Source of the DNA: Oscillospiraceae bacterium
Lineage (GTDB): Bacteria > Bacillota > Clostridia > Oscillospirales > Acutalibacteraceae
Reading direction: 5' to 3'
Assembly (NCBI GenBank): GCA_015065795.1
Contig: SVPO01000011.1
Location: 1-34,882 of the forward strand
Length of the DNA stretch: 34,882 nt
The translations under genes were made by a program, and so were the position numbers. Positions 15,219-23,120 of this stretch are shown here, in pieces; positions within the stretch are counted from its first letter, which is position 1; every line of letters starts with the position of its first letter. Under the pieces are notes generated by a model, which had not been told where the DNA came from, did not search any database, and worked only from the letters and a program-made list of their open reading frames with translations.

Positions 15219-15572
15219 ATGAAAATCAGCACCATTAAAGAATTGCTCAGCGCAGAGGTACTCTGCAACGAAGAAATGCTCTCCCATGAGGTCTATTCCG
15301 CGTGCGGCAGTGACATGATGAGCGACGTTCTTGCTTATGTCAAGAATCAGGCGGTGCTCCTTACCGGACTTGTCAATGCTCAGGTCATCCGTACAGCCGA
15401 AATGATGGACATGGTGTGCGTTGTGTTTGTGCGCTCCAAAAAGCCCTCGCCCGAAATGATCGAGCTGGCAAAGGAGTGCGGACTGGTAGTGCTGTCCACG
15501 GATAAGCGTATGTACGAAGCCTGTGGAAAGCTCTACGCAAATGGACTTAAGGCCGGTGATGAAGATGAGTGA
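15219..15572 (+). CDS. DRTGG-domain protein (first copy)
   Basis: The 117-residue protein is a stand-alone DRTGG domain: the ligand-binding-like fold seen in phosphotransacetylase and CBS/DRTGG proteins of Clostridia, often next to hydrogenase genes. Characteristic blocks are SDMMSDVLAY, LLTGLVNAQVIRTAEM and the VVLSTDKRMYEACG end. No catalytic motif is visible; a nucleotide or metabolite-binding role is plausible. It is a distant paralogue of the DRTGG protein at 17297-17626 (matching AG/SDxxS, N-Q/A-V-x-A and L-S-T/S-D-K/R blocks). Its stop overlaps the start of the HATPase gene by up to 14 bases, implying coupled translation. Confidence 0.82.
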   Translation: MKISTIKELLSAEVLCNEEMLSHEVYSACGSDMMSDVLAYVKNQAVLLTGLVNAQVIRTAEMMDMVCVVFVRSKKPSPEMIELAKECGLVVLSTDKRMYEACGKLYANGLKAGDEDE

Positions 15573-15987
15573 GGCTATACGTTTTCACTTTGATGTAGAC
15601 GGCGACAATTTCACCTCGGCAGGTCAGGCTTCGGTTCAGATCAAAAAGAACCTGCGCCAGCTGGGTATCTCGCCGGAGACTATCCGCAGAGTGTCCATCG
15701 CCATGTACGAAGGCGAGATCAACATGGTCATCCACGCCAACGGCGGCAGCGCCGATGTTCTGGTGTACGAGGACGGCATCGAGATCATCCTTGCCGATAA
15801 GGGCCCCGGCATCCCGAATATCGAGCTCGCCATGAAGGAGGGCTATTCCACCGCTCCCGACAACGTCCGCAATCTGGGCTTCGGAGCCGGCATGGGTCTT
15901 CCCAACATGAAGCGGTATACCGATGACATGAAGATCGAGACCGAGCAGGGAGTGGGCACCACGATTACCATGAGGGTCAATCTATAA
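15559..15987 (+). CDS. RsbW-like HATPase (anti-sigma regulatory factor type)
   Basis: This 142-residue protein is a single GHKL ATPase domain: N box near YEGEINMVIHANGG (N55), G1 ADKGPGIPN (D80), G2 GFGAGMGLPNMKRY (about 108-120). It has no receiver, dimerisation/His-phosphorylation or sensor domain, which fits an anti-sigma/serine kinase (RsbW, SpoIIAB-like) rather than a sensor histidine kinase. It may bind ATP and phosphorylate or bind a partner in the operon. I start at ATG 15559 (AAGG six bases upstream); ATG 15565 is the alternative. It overlaps the DRTGG gene and ends six bases before the HydS-like gene. Confidence 0.82.
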   Translation: MKMSEAIRFHFDVDGDNFTSAGQASVQIKKNLRQLGISPETIRRVSIAMYEGEINMVIHANGGSADVLVYEDGIEIILADKGPGIPNIELAMKEGYSTAPDNVRNLGFGAGMGLPNMKRYTDDMKIETEQGVGTTITMRVNL

Positions 15988-15993
15988 GATAAT

Positions 15994-17280
15994 ATGGATA
16001 CTTACAAGCATTCAGTTGCACTAGATGCCGATAAATGCCGCGGCTGTACCACCTGCCTGAAGCACTGCCCTACAGAGGCTATCAGGATCAGGGACGGCAA
16101 GGCGGTCATCAATCCCAAGCGCTGCATCGACTGCGGTCAGTGCATCAGGATATGTCCGCATAACGCCAAGAAGCCCATATACAGCCCGATCGAGCGGATG
16201 AATGATTACAAGTACAAGATCGCTCTGCCGGCTCCTGCCCTTTACGGACAGTTTGAGTCGCTGGACGATGTTGACTATGTGCTCAGCGGACTTAAGGCTG
16301 TGGGATTTGACGATGTGTTCGAGGTCGCTCAGGCGGCGGAACAGATTTCGGGCTACACCCGTCTGTATCTGAAGAACGACATGGTCAAAAAACCGGTCAT
16401 CAGCTCTGCCTGTCCTACGGTCACGCGGCTTATCTGCATGAGATTTCCGTCACTCAAGGATCACATCATGCCGCTGCTGCCTCCCGTGGAGGTCGGCGCC
16501 ATGCTTGCCCGGCGCAGAGCCCGCGCGCTCCATCCGGAGCTGAAGGACGAGGATATCGGAGTGTTCTTCATTTCTCCGTGCCCTGCCAAGGTGAGCTACG
16601 TCGTGAATGCCGCGTACGGCAGCAAGAGCAATGTTGATCAGGTCATCTCCATCAGCGATGTCTACTTCATGCTTCTTAATGTAATGAAGCGAGGCTCCAC
16701 TCCCGAGCCCATTTCCAACGCGGGAAAGATCGGTGTGGGCTGGGCATCCACCGGCGGAGAGGCCTCCGCGATATTCAATGAAAAGTATCTTGCGGCGGAC
16801 GGTATCGACAATGTTAACCGTGTTCTCGATATGATCGAGACCGGCAATATGCCCCAGCTTGAGTTCATCGAGCTCAACGCCTGCCCTGCAGGATGCGTCG
16901 GCGGCGTGATGACGGTGGAGAATCCCTACATCGCTCAGGCACGACTGCTTACGCTGAGACGGTATATGCCCGTGTCCCAGAACAACATTATCGACGAACA
17001 GTATATCCCCGAAAACTACGTAATAGGGCAGATGCCCACATACGAACCTATCAGCCGTCTGAGTGCAAACATCGGCGAATCCATCCGGCTCATGGCGGAT
17101 ATCCAGCGGATGCGCGAGCAGCTGCCCGGTATCGACTGCGGAGCCTGCGGAGCGCCCACCTGCCGCGCCTTTGCCGAGGATATCGTCAGAGGAAGCGGAC
17201 AGACCATGGCCGACTGCATCATCAGACAGCACAGCCTGAGCAAAGAGTCTTCTTCCGGACCGGACGGTTCGGACAACTGA
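15994..17280 (+). CDS. HydS-like sensory-class [FeFe]-hydrogenase without PAS domain
   Basis: This 428-residue protein has two [4Fe-4S] clusters (C15, C18, C21, C25; C44, C47, C50, C54), an H-cluster domain and a C-terminal Fes-type [4Fe-4S] domain (C382, C385, C390, C408). The four H-cluster cysteines are all present: C140 in SSACP, C196 in SPCPAK, C297 and C301 in NACPAGCVGG. The residue before C140 is Ala, where catalytic enzymes carry the proton-relay Cys; this Ala is described for the putative sensory HydS of Thermotoga. The L3 motif NACPAGCVGGVMTVENP also fits the sensory class. HydS proteins usually end in a PAS domain after the Fes domain; here the protein stops about 20 residues after it. 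No good ribosome binding site is seen, so it is probably translated by coupling. It may sense H2 or redox state; catalytic rate would be low. Confidence 0.88.
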   Translation: MDTYKHSVALDADKCRGCTTCLKHCPTEAIRIRDGKAVINPKRCIDCGQCIRICPHNAKKPIYSPIERMNDYKYKIALPAPALYGQFESLDDVDYVLSGLKAVGFDDVFEVAQAAEQISGYTRLYLKNDMVKKPVISSACPTVTRLICMRFPSLKDHIMPLLPPVEVGAMLARRRARALHPELKDEDIGVFFISPCPAKVSYVVNAAYGSKSNVDQVISISDVYFMLLNVMKRGSTPEPISNAGKIGVGWASTGGEASAIFNEKYLAADGIDNVNRVLDMIETGNMPQLEFIELNACPAGCVGGVMTVENPYIAQARLLTLRRYMPVSQNNIIDEQYIPENYVIGQMPTYEPISRLSANIGESIRLMADIQRMREQLPGIDCGACGAPTCRAFAEDIVRGSGQTMADCIIRQHSLSKESSSGPDGSDN

Positions 17281-17296
17281 AAGGACGTCGATTGAT

Positions 17297-17626
17297 ATGA
17301 CGGTAGGCAGCTTTGCGGAAAAATACGGACTGACCATGGTGGTTCCGGCAGAACCGGACAGAGAGATCACCGGCGGCTACGCTGGCGATCTGCTCAGCTG
17401 GGTCATGGGTCGGGCAAACTCGGGCGACGCCTGGGTGACCATCATGTCCAACATCAACATCGCGGCGGTTGCCGCACTGACCGATGTTGCGTGCGTCATT
17501 CTCGCCGAAGGAGTCATGGCGGAGGAAAAGGTGATCGAGGTGGCAAAGGACAAGGGCATCAACCTGCTGTCCTCCGACCGCAACACCTTTGAACTCTGCG
17601 GTCTGCTGGCCGGTGAGCTTGGATGA
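17297..17626 (+). CDS. DRTGG-domain protein (second copy)
   Basis: The 109-residue protein has the DRTGG pattern GGYAGDLLSWVMGRA (about 27-41), a DAWVTIMSNINIAAVAAL block and an end SSDRNTFELCG. It is paralogous to the 117-residue DRTGG protein upstream, with lower identity, so the duplication is old. It has AAGGA upstream and an ATGA overlap with the PHP gene. Together the two copies flank the HydS-like gene. No function beyond ligand binding can be inferred. Confidence 0.82.
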   Translation: MTVGSFAEKYGLTMVVPAEPDREITGGYAGDLLSWVMGRANSGDAWVTIMSNINIAAVAALTDVACVILAEGVMAEEKVIEVAKDKGINLLSSDRNTFELCGLLAGELG

Positions 17627-18372
17627 ACCGCTACTATTACGATCTGCATCTGCACTCCTGCCTTTCGCCCTGCGGCGATGACGATATGACCCCCAACAAC
17701 ATCGCCGGCATGGCGACGCTGTGCGAGCTGAATATCGTCGCGCTCACCGACCACAACACCTGCAGAAACTGCCCGGGATTTTTCAAGGCGGCAAAGAAGA
17801 ACGGCATCATTCCCATAGCCGGAATGGAGCTGACCACCGCCGAGGAAATCCATGTGGTGTGTCTGTTTGAGGAGCTGGAGGACGCTCTTGCCTTTGACGC
17901 CGAGGTGGAAAACCACATCGTCAAAGTTCAGAACCGTCCCGACATTTTCGGCAAGCAGAACATCCTCGACGAAAACGACGAGGAGATCGGCATTGTCGAG
18001 CATCTGCTCATCAACGCCACCGACATCACCATCGACGATGTTCCGGAGCTGGTGGATCGGTTTGGCGGCATCTGCTGGCCGGCGCACATCGACCGCCCGT
18101 ACAACGGCATTATCTCCATGCTGGGTCTCATGCCCGATACCCCTCACTTCGGTGTGGTGGAGCTGCATGACACCGACAAGCTGCAGGAGCTGAAGAAGGA
18201 TCATCCCAACCTTGAGGGACGGATGGTCGTCACCGGCTCGGATGCCCACTATCTGCAGGACATCCGCGACAAGGAAGCGTTCTTTGAACTGGAGGACGAA
18301 CCCTTTTCCAGCAGTCTTGTGAGGCATAACCTGTTTGAACTGCTCAAAAGGGCGATCGGAGGAAAGGCATGA
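17623..18372 (+). CDS. PHP-domain phosphoesterase
   Basis: The 249-residue protein has the PHP metal site: D7-L-H9-L-H11 at the start, TDHN (43-45), E69, H77, a His in CWPAHIDRP and the late SDAHY. PHP proteins hydrolyse phosphate esters (histidinol phosphate, 3',5'-nucleotide bisphosphates, DNA ends) using two or three metals. All metal ligands appear present, so it should be active. There is no DNA polymerase or other domain. It starts in an ATGA overlap with the DRTGG stop and ends in an ATGA overlap with the HATPase start; its role with the neighbouring kinase-like proteins could be removal of a phosphate, which is inference. Confidence 0.86.
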   Translation: MNRYYYDLHLHSCLSPCGDDDMTPNNIAGMATLCELNIVALTDHNTCRNCPGFFKAAKKNGIIPIAGMELTTAEEIHVVCLFEELEDALAFDAEVENHIVKVQNRPDIFGKQNILDENDEEIGIVEHLLINATDITIDDVPELVDRFGGICWPAHIDRPYNGIISMLGLMPDTPHFGVVELHDTDKLQELKKDHPNLEGRMVVTGSDAHYLQDIRDKEAFFELEDEPFSSSLVRHNLFELLKRAIGGKA

Positions 18373-18929
18373 AGGAACTCTCGCTCAATATACTCGACAT
18401 AGTCGAAAATTCCGTCAAGGCAGGTGCCCCGAACATCGGCATCGATATTGACGAAACGATCAGAGGTATTCTGACACTGACCATCACCGACAACGGCTGC
18501 GGAATGGAGGAGCACATCCTCAGAGGCGTGACCGATCCGTTCTACACCACCCGCACCACCCGACCGGTGGGCATGGGGCTGTCGCTGCTCAAGCTGGCTG
18601 CCGAACAGACCGGCGGAACCATGACCGTAGAGTCGGTCAGCGAAAAGGTTTCCCCGGACAAGCACGGCACGGTGGTCAGGGCCGAATTCTTCACCGATCA
18701 CATCGACTGTGTACCCCTCGGAGACGTTACATCCACACTGGTCACCCTGATCCAGGGCTCGCCGGAAATAGATTTCCACTATACCCACCGCATCGGTGAC
18801 AGCATGGTGGAGCTTGATACGGCTCAGCTCCGTACGGTGCTGGAGGATGTGCCGCTCAACAGCTTTGAGGTATTACAATGGATCGAGTCGTTTGTCAACG
18901 AACAGTACGCCGAGATCCATAATCAATAA
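18369..18929 (+). CDS. Orphan HATPase domain protein
   Basis: Residues 1-110 form a histidine-kinase-type HATPase_c domain: N box LDIVENSVKAGA (N14), G1 TDNGCGM (D41), G2 VGMGLSLLK (68-73). There is no His-phosphoacceptor domain before it, so it is only half of a histidine kinase and needs a partner. The remaining 75 residues (about 110-186) are a C-terminal extension I do not recognise. GGAGG is just before the ATG, which overlaps the PHP stop. The HATPase is of histidine-kinase type, unlike the RsbW-like one at 15559, so the operon holds two different GHKL proteins. Confidence 0.82.
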   Translation: MKELSLNILDIVENSVKAGAPNIGIDIDETIRGILTLTITDNGCGMEEHILRGVTDPFYTTRTTRPVGMGLSLLKLAAEQTGGTMTVESVSEKVSPDKHGTVVRAEFFTDHIDCVPLGDVTSTLVTLIQGSPEIDFHYTHRIGDSMVELDTAQLRTVLEDVPLNSFEVLQWIESFVNEQYAEIHNQ

Positions 18930-18962
18930 ACCAAAATCCATTTCAGAAAGGATAGACAGGAA

Positions 18963-19331
18963 ATGAAATCTTTAGCAGAGCTTGCTGCCATCAAGGCAAA
19001 GATGAAGGACAAGGTCGCGCTCCGTGACGATTCCGACAACACCAGAGTCGTAGTCGGTATGGCCACCTGCGGCATCGCCGCCGGCGCAAGACCCGTTCTC
19101 GCCGCTTTCATCGAGGCTGTCAGCGCCGCCGATATGAGCGACAAGATCACCGTCACCCAGACTGGCTGCATCGGTATGTGCCAGTACGAGCCGGTCGTAG
19201 AGGTCTACGTTGCCGGTCAGGAGAAGGTCACCTACGTTAAGATGGACGCCGAGCGCGCCAAGAAGGTTGTCGAAGAACACCTCATCGGCGGTACCGTCGT
19301 CGCTGAATACACTATTAACAACAGCCTGTAA
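18963..19331 (+). CDS. HndB-type [2Fe-2S] hydrogenase subunit
   Basis: The 122-residue protein resembles HndB of NADP-reducing hydrogenases: VVVGMATCGIAAGARPV (C36) and TQTGCIGMCQYEP (C69, C73). Only three Cys are in the cluster region, the CGIAAGA form normal for this family. It likely carries a [2Fe-2S] cluster in an electron-transfer arm. GGATAGACAGGAA precedes the ATG and it starts the block hndB-like, NuoF-like and catalytic subunit, each with its own strong ribosome binding site. Its presence makes this an HndABCD-like four-subunit enzyme rather than a HydABC trimer. Confidence 0.88.
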   Translation: MKSLAELAAIKAKMKDKVALRDDSDNTRVVVGMATCGIAAGARPVLAAFIEAVSAADMSDKITVTQTGCIGMCQYEPVVEVYVAGQEKVTYVKMDAERAKKVVEEHLIGGTVVAEYTINNSL

Positions 19332-19360
19332 GTAAGGGCTTGAATAGGAGGTAAATCAAT

Positions 19361-21178
19361 ATGATTCGTGCTCAAGTGCTCATCTGCGGAGGCACCGGCT
19401 GTACCTCTTCCGGCAGTAAGGACATTCAGAAAGCCTTTGCTGAGGAACTGGCTAAGCATGGTCTGGCAGAAGAGGTCAAGATCATCCAGACAGGCTGCTT
19501 CGGCCTGTGCGCACTCGGTCCCGTTGTCGTTGTCCATCCCGATGGCGTTTTCTATCGTGAGGTCACCGCTGCTGACGTTTCCGAGATCGTCGCTGAGCAT
19601 CTGCTCAAGGGCAGAATTGTTCAGAGACTGGTTTATGATGATGTTCCCGAAGAGGTCAAGGAAAAGGCTGCTGCCAACGGCAGAAGCGCTTCCCTCAACG
19701 ACACTGCTTTCTACAAGTCTCAGTGCCGTGTCGCCCTGCGTAACTGCGGCGTCATCAATCCCGAGGACATCGAAGAATACATCGCCATGGACGGTTATGC
19801 CGCTCTGGGTAAGGTTCTGACCGAAATGACCCCCGACGAGGTCATCCAGATCGTTCTGGATTCCGGTCTGCGCGGCCGCGGCGGCGCCGGCTTCCCCACC
19901 GGTAAGAAGTGGCAGCTTGCCCGTCATCTCGTTCCCGATGCAGATCAGAAGTATGTCTGCTGCAACGCCGACGAAGGTGACCCCGGTGCATTCATGGACC
20001 GTTCCGTTCTGGAAGGCGACCCCCACGCCGTTATCGAGGCTATGGCCATCGCCGGCTATGCCATCGGCGCAAATCAGGGTTATGTTTACGTCCGTGCTGA
20101 GTATCCCATCGCCATCGAGCGTCTGCAGATCGCTATCAAACAGGCTCGTGAATATGGCCTGCTGGGTAAGGACATCTTCGGCACCGGCTTTGATTTCGAT
20201 ATGGATCTGCGCTACGGTGCAGGCGCATTCGTCTGCGGCGAGGAAACCGCTCTGATGACCTCCATCGAGGGCAACCGCGGCGAGCCCCGTCCCCGTCCTC
20301 CGTTCCCCGCTGTCAAGGGTCTGTTCGGCAAGCCCACCGTTCTGAACAACGTTGAGACTTACGCCAACATCCCCCAGATCATCCTCAAGGGTGCTGACTG
20401 GTTTGCCGGCATGGGCAACGAGAGTGCCAAGGGCACCAAGGTCTTCGCTCTGGGCGGCAAGATCAAGCACACCGGTCTGGTTGAGATCCCCATGGGTACT
20501 CCCCTGAGCACCATCGTCAACGAGATCGGCGGCGGCGTCGCTGACGGCAAGAAGTTCAAGGCAGCTCAGACCGGCGGTCCTTCCGGCGGATGTATCCCTG
20601 CCGAGCACTTCGACGTTCCCATGGATTACGACCACCTCGCAGAGATCGGCACCATGATCGGTTCCGGCGGTCTCATCGTCATGGACGAGGACAACTGCAT
20701 GGTCGATATCGCCAAGTTCTTCCTGGAGTTCACCGTTGACGAGTCCTGCGGTAAGTGCACCCCCTGCCGTATCGGTACCCGCCGTATGTACGAGATCCTC
20801 GACCGCATCACCAAGGGTCAGGGTACTCTGGAAGATCTGGACAAGCTTGAGGAACTGGCTGCCTACATCAAGGATAACGCTCTGTGCGGCCTTGGTCAGA
20901 CTGCTCCCAACCCCATCCTGTCCACCATCCGCTACTTCCGCGACGAGTATGTTGCTCACATCGTCGACAAGAAGTGCCCCGCCGGTGTCTGTAAGGCTCT
21001 GCTCAACTACAGCATCGTAGCCGATAAGTGCAAGGGCTGTACTGCCTGCGCCAGAAAGTGCCCCGTCGGCGCTATCTCCGGTGCTGTCAAGACTCCCCAC
21101 ACCATCGACACCACCAAGTGCATCAAGTGCGGCGCCTGCATCGAGACCTGTAAGTTCGGCGCCATTATTAAAGGCTAA
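19361..21178 (+). CDS. [FeFe]-hydrogenase NuoF-like flavin subunit (HndC/HydB type)
   Basis: This 605-residue subunit binds FMN and NAD(P)H and is the likely site of electron bifurcation. Domains in order: thioredoxin-like [2Fe-2S] domain (C9, C14, C46, C50), NuoF core with GRGGAGFPTGKKW (about 172-184) for flavin and NAD, the CNADEGDPGAFMDR block, SLBB-type middle region, N3 [4Fe-4S] site (C463, C466, C469, C509) and a two-cluster ferredoxin tail (C557, C560, C563, C567; C587, C590, C593, C597). All cluster ligands are intact. TAGGAGG lies about ten bases before the ATG. It follows HndB by 29 bases and precedes the catalytic subunit by 18. Confidence 0.96.
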   Translation: MIRAQVLICGGTGCTSSGSKDIQKAFAEELAKHGLAEEVKIIQTGCFGLCALGPVVVVHPDGVFYREVTAADVSEIVAEHLLKGRIVQRLVYDDVPEEVKEKAAANGRSASLNDTAFYKSQCRVALRNCGVINPEDIEEYIAMDGYAALGKVLTEMTPDEVIQIVLDSGLRGRGGAGFPTGKKWQLARHLVPDADQKYVCCNADEGDPGAFMDRSVLEGDPHAVIEAMAIAGYAIGANQGYVYVRAEYPIAIERLQIAIKQAREYGLLGKDIFGTGFDFDMDLRYGAGAFVCGEETALMTSIEGNRGEPRPRPPFPAVKGLFGKPTVLNNVETYANIPQIILKGADWFAGMGNESAKGTKVFALGGKIKHTGLVEIPMGTPLSTIVNEIGGGVADGKKFKAAQTGGPSGGCIPAEHFDVPMDYDHLAEIGTMIGSGGLIVMDEDNCMVDIAKFFLEFTVDESCGKCTPCRIGTRRMYEILDRITKGQGTLEDLDKLEELAAYIKDNALCGLGQTAPNPILSTIRYFRDEYVAHIVDKKCPAGVCKALLNYSIVADKCKGCTACARKCPVGAISGAVKTPHTIDTTKCIKCGACIETCKFGAIIKG

Positions 21179-21196
21179 GAAAGGAGTGTGCCTGAA

Positions 21197-22939
21197 ATGG
21201 AAAACGTAAATGTTGTCATCAATGGTAAGGAGTATTCCGTACCTAAGCACTTCACTATCCTCGAGGCCGCTCGTTATGTTGGTATCGACATTCCGACTCT
21301 CTGCTACCTCAAGGACATCAACGAGATCGGCGCCTGCCGTATGTGCGTTGTTGAGGTCAAGGGCGCCCGTTCTCTGGTCGCTGCTTGCGTATATCCCATC
21401 GCTGACGTTCGCGGTGAGATCCTCACTCACTCCAAGAAGGTTATCGACAGCCGTCGCATGACCCTGGAGCTCATCCTGTCCAACCACGACAAGAAGTGCC
21501 TGTCCTGCGACCGCAGCAAGACCTGCGAGCTTCAGGCTCTCTGTAAGGAATACAACGTCGAGAACGAGGATGCCTTCGCCGGCTCCAAGACCGAGACTGT
21601 CATCGACTGCAGCGCTCCTCACCTCGTCCGCGACAACGCCAAGTGCGTTCTGTGCCGCCGCTGCGTCGGTGCCTGTAAGAACCAGTTCGTTTCCGTCATC
21701 GGCGCCAACGACCGTGGCTTCGACACCAACATCGGCTGTGCTTTCAACACCGAGCTCAATAACGTGGCCTGCGTCGCCTGCGGTCAGTGCATCGTTGCCT
21801 GCCCCACCGGCGCTCTGAAGGAGAAGGACGAGACTGCCAAGGTCATCGAGGCTCTCAACGATCCCACCAAGCACGTTGTTGTTTCCACCGCTCCCGCTGT
21901 CCGCGCTACTCTGGGCGAGTGCTTCGGCGACGCTCCCGGCACCCTTGTCACCGGCAAGATGGTCGCCGCTCTGCGCAGACTGGGCTTCGACGCTGTGTTT
22001 GACACCGATTTCGGTGCCGACCTGACCATCATCGAGGAAGGCAACGAGTTCATCCAGCGCGTCCAGAACAAGGGTGTCCTGCCGATGATCACCTCCTGCT
22101 CTCCCGGTTGGATCAACTTCGTCGAGCATTACTATCCCGACTTCATCCCCAACCTCTCCACCTGCAAGAGCCCCCAGCAGATGCAGGGTGCCATGACCAA
22201 GACCTGGTACGCCAAGCGCAACAACATCGATCCTGCCAGCATCTATCATGTATCCATCATGCCCTGCACCGCCAAGAAGGGCGAGTGCCAGCGTGACGAG
22301 ATGAAGGGTTCCGGCTATGCTGATGTTGACGTGGTTCTCACCACCCGTGAGCTTGCCAAGCTGATGGAGCGCTGCGGCATCAACTGGAGCCTGCTGCCCG
22401 AGGAAGACTTCGATCCCATCCTGGGCGAGTCCACCGGTGCTGCTCCCATCTTCGGCGTTACCGGCGGCGTTATGGAAGCCGCTCTGCGTACCGTCGCAGA
22501 GAAGCTGGAAGGCAAGGAGCTGGCTGATGTCAACTTCACCACTGTCCGCGGTCTCGAAGGCATCAAGGAAGCTACCATCAATGTTGCAGGCATCGACGTC
22601 AAGGTCGCTGTCACTTCCGGCCTGAACAACGTTGCTGCTCTGCTGGACGACATCAGAGCCGGCAAGAGAAGCTACCATTTCATCGAGGTCATGTGCTGCC
22701 CCGGCGGCTGCATCAACGGTGGTGGCCAGCCCATCCAGCCCGCTGTTGTCAGAAACAACGTCGACCTGCGCGCCCTGCGTGCTGACGCCCTCTATCGTGA
22801 GGATGCCGGCAAGGCTGTTCGCAAGTCCCACGAGAGCCCTGCCATCAAGCTTGCTTACGAGGAGTTCCTCGGCGAGCCCGGCGGTCATAAGGCTCACGAG
22901 CTGCTCCACACCGAGTACACCAAGAGAAGCAGATATTAA
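21197..22939 (+). CDS. [FeFe]-hydrogenase catalytic subunit (HydA/HndD, M3 type)
   Basis: This 580-residue subunit reduces protons with electrons from NAD(P)H and ferredoxin. It has a plant-type [2Fe-2S] (C36, C47, C50, C64), the His-ligated cluster H97, C101, C104, C110, two [4Fe-4S] clusters (C150, C153, C156, C160; C192, C195, C198, C202) and an H-cluster domain with L1 TSCSPGW (C301, S302), L2 MPCTAKK (C357) and L3 MCCPGGCINGGGQP (C501, C505). The order is that of the M3 class of bifurcating enzymes. I chose ATG 21197 (AAGGAG ten bases upstream) over GTG 21188 (two bases). It ends the operon at a strong terminator. The Ser at L1 position 4 is discussed in the findings. Maturases (HydE, F, G) are not in the window. 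Confidence 0.96.
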   Translation: MENVNVVINGKEYSVPKHFTILEAARYVGIDIPTLCYLKDINEIGACRMCVVEVKGARSLVAACVYPIADVRGEILTHSKKVIDSRRMTLELILSNHDKKCLSCDRSKTCELQALCKEYNVENEDAFAGSKTETVIDCSAPHLVRDNAKCVLCRRCVGACKNQFVSVIGANDRGFDTNIGCAFNTELNNVACVACGQCIVACPTGALKEKDETAKVIEALNDPTKHVVVSTAPAVRATLGECFGDAPGTLVTGKMVAALRRLGFDAVFDTDFGADLTIIEEGNEFIQRVQNKGVLPMITSCSPGWINFVEHYYPDFIPNLSTCKSPQQMQGAMTKTWYAKRNNIDPASIYHVSIMPCTAKKGECQRDEMKGSGYADVDVVLTTRELAKLMERCGINWSLLPEEDFDPILGESTGAAPIFGVTGGVMEAALRTVAEKLEGKELADVNFTTVRGLEGIKEATINVAGIDVKVAVTSGLNNVAALLDDIRAGKRSYHFIEVMCCPGGCINGGGQPIQPAVVRNNVDLRALRADALYREDAGKAVRKSHESPAIKLAYEEFLGEPGGHKAHELLHTEYTKRSRY

Positions 22940-22960
22940 TCTCTGATACAGTACCTTTTT

Positions 22961-22988
22961 CAGCCCGGCGCGGAAACGCGCCGGGCTG
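22961..22988 (+). terminator. Terminator of the hydrogenase operon
   Basis: A perfect 12-bp GC-rich stem (22961-22972 with 22977-22988) capped by a GAAA tetraloop, followed by TTTGCG. TTTTT precedes it. The downstream T run is short. Confidence 0.85.
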
Positions 22989-23075
22989 TTTGCGTGTGCG
23001 GGCGAAAAGGGGAGAGGCGGCAGAGAGAAGTGGTGAGAATTGCTGCATATACGGTCGATACAGCGAATATAGATA

Positions 23076-23104
23076 TTGACAATTCATTGCTGCGGTATTA
23101 AAAT
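23076..23104 (+). promoter_or_regulatory. Promoter of alaS
   Basis: -35 TTGACA (23076-23081), 17-bp spacer, -10 TAAAAT (23099-23104), giving a leader of about 88 nt. Confidence 0.82.
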
Positions 23105-23120
23105 TTATAAGGTTAAGTGT

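Noticed and set aside
19232-22909. A 1225-codon open frame on the minus strand opposite the hydrogenase genes
   Set aside because: It is a by-product of strong codon bias in the plus-strand genes, which avoid TTA, CTA and TCA and so leave the complementary frame open. No ribosome binding site, low-complexity Ala/Gly/Val/Asp translation, no domain.
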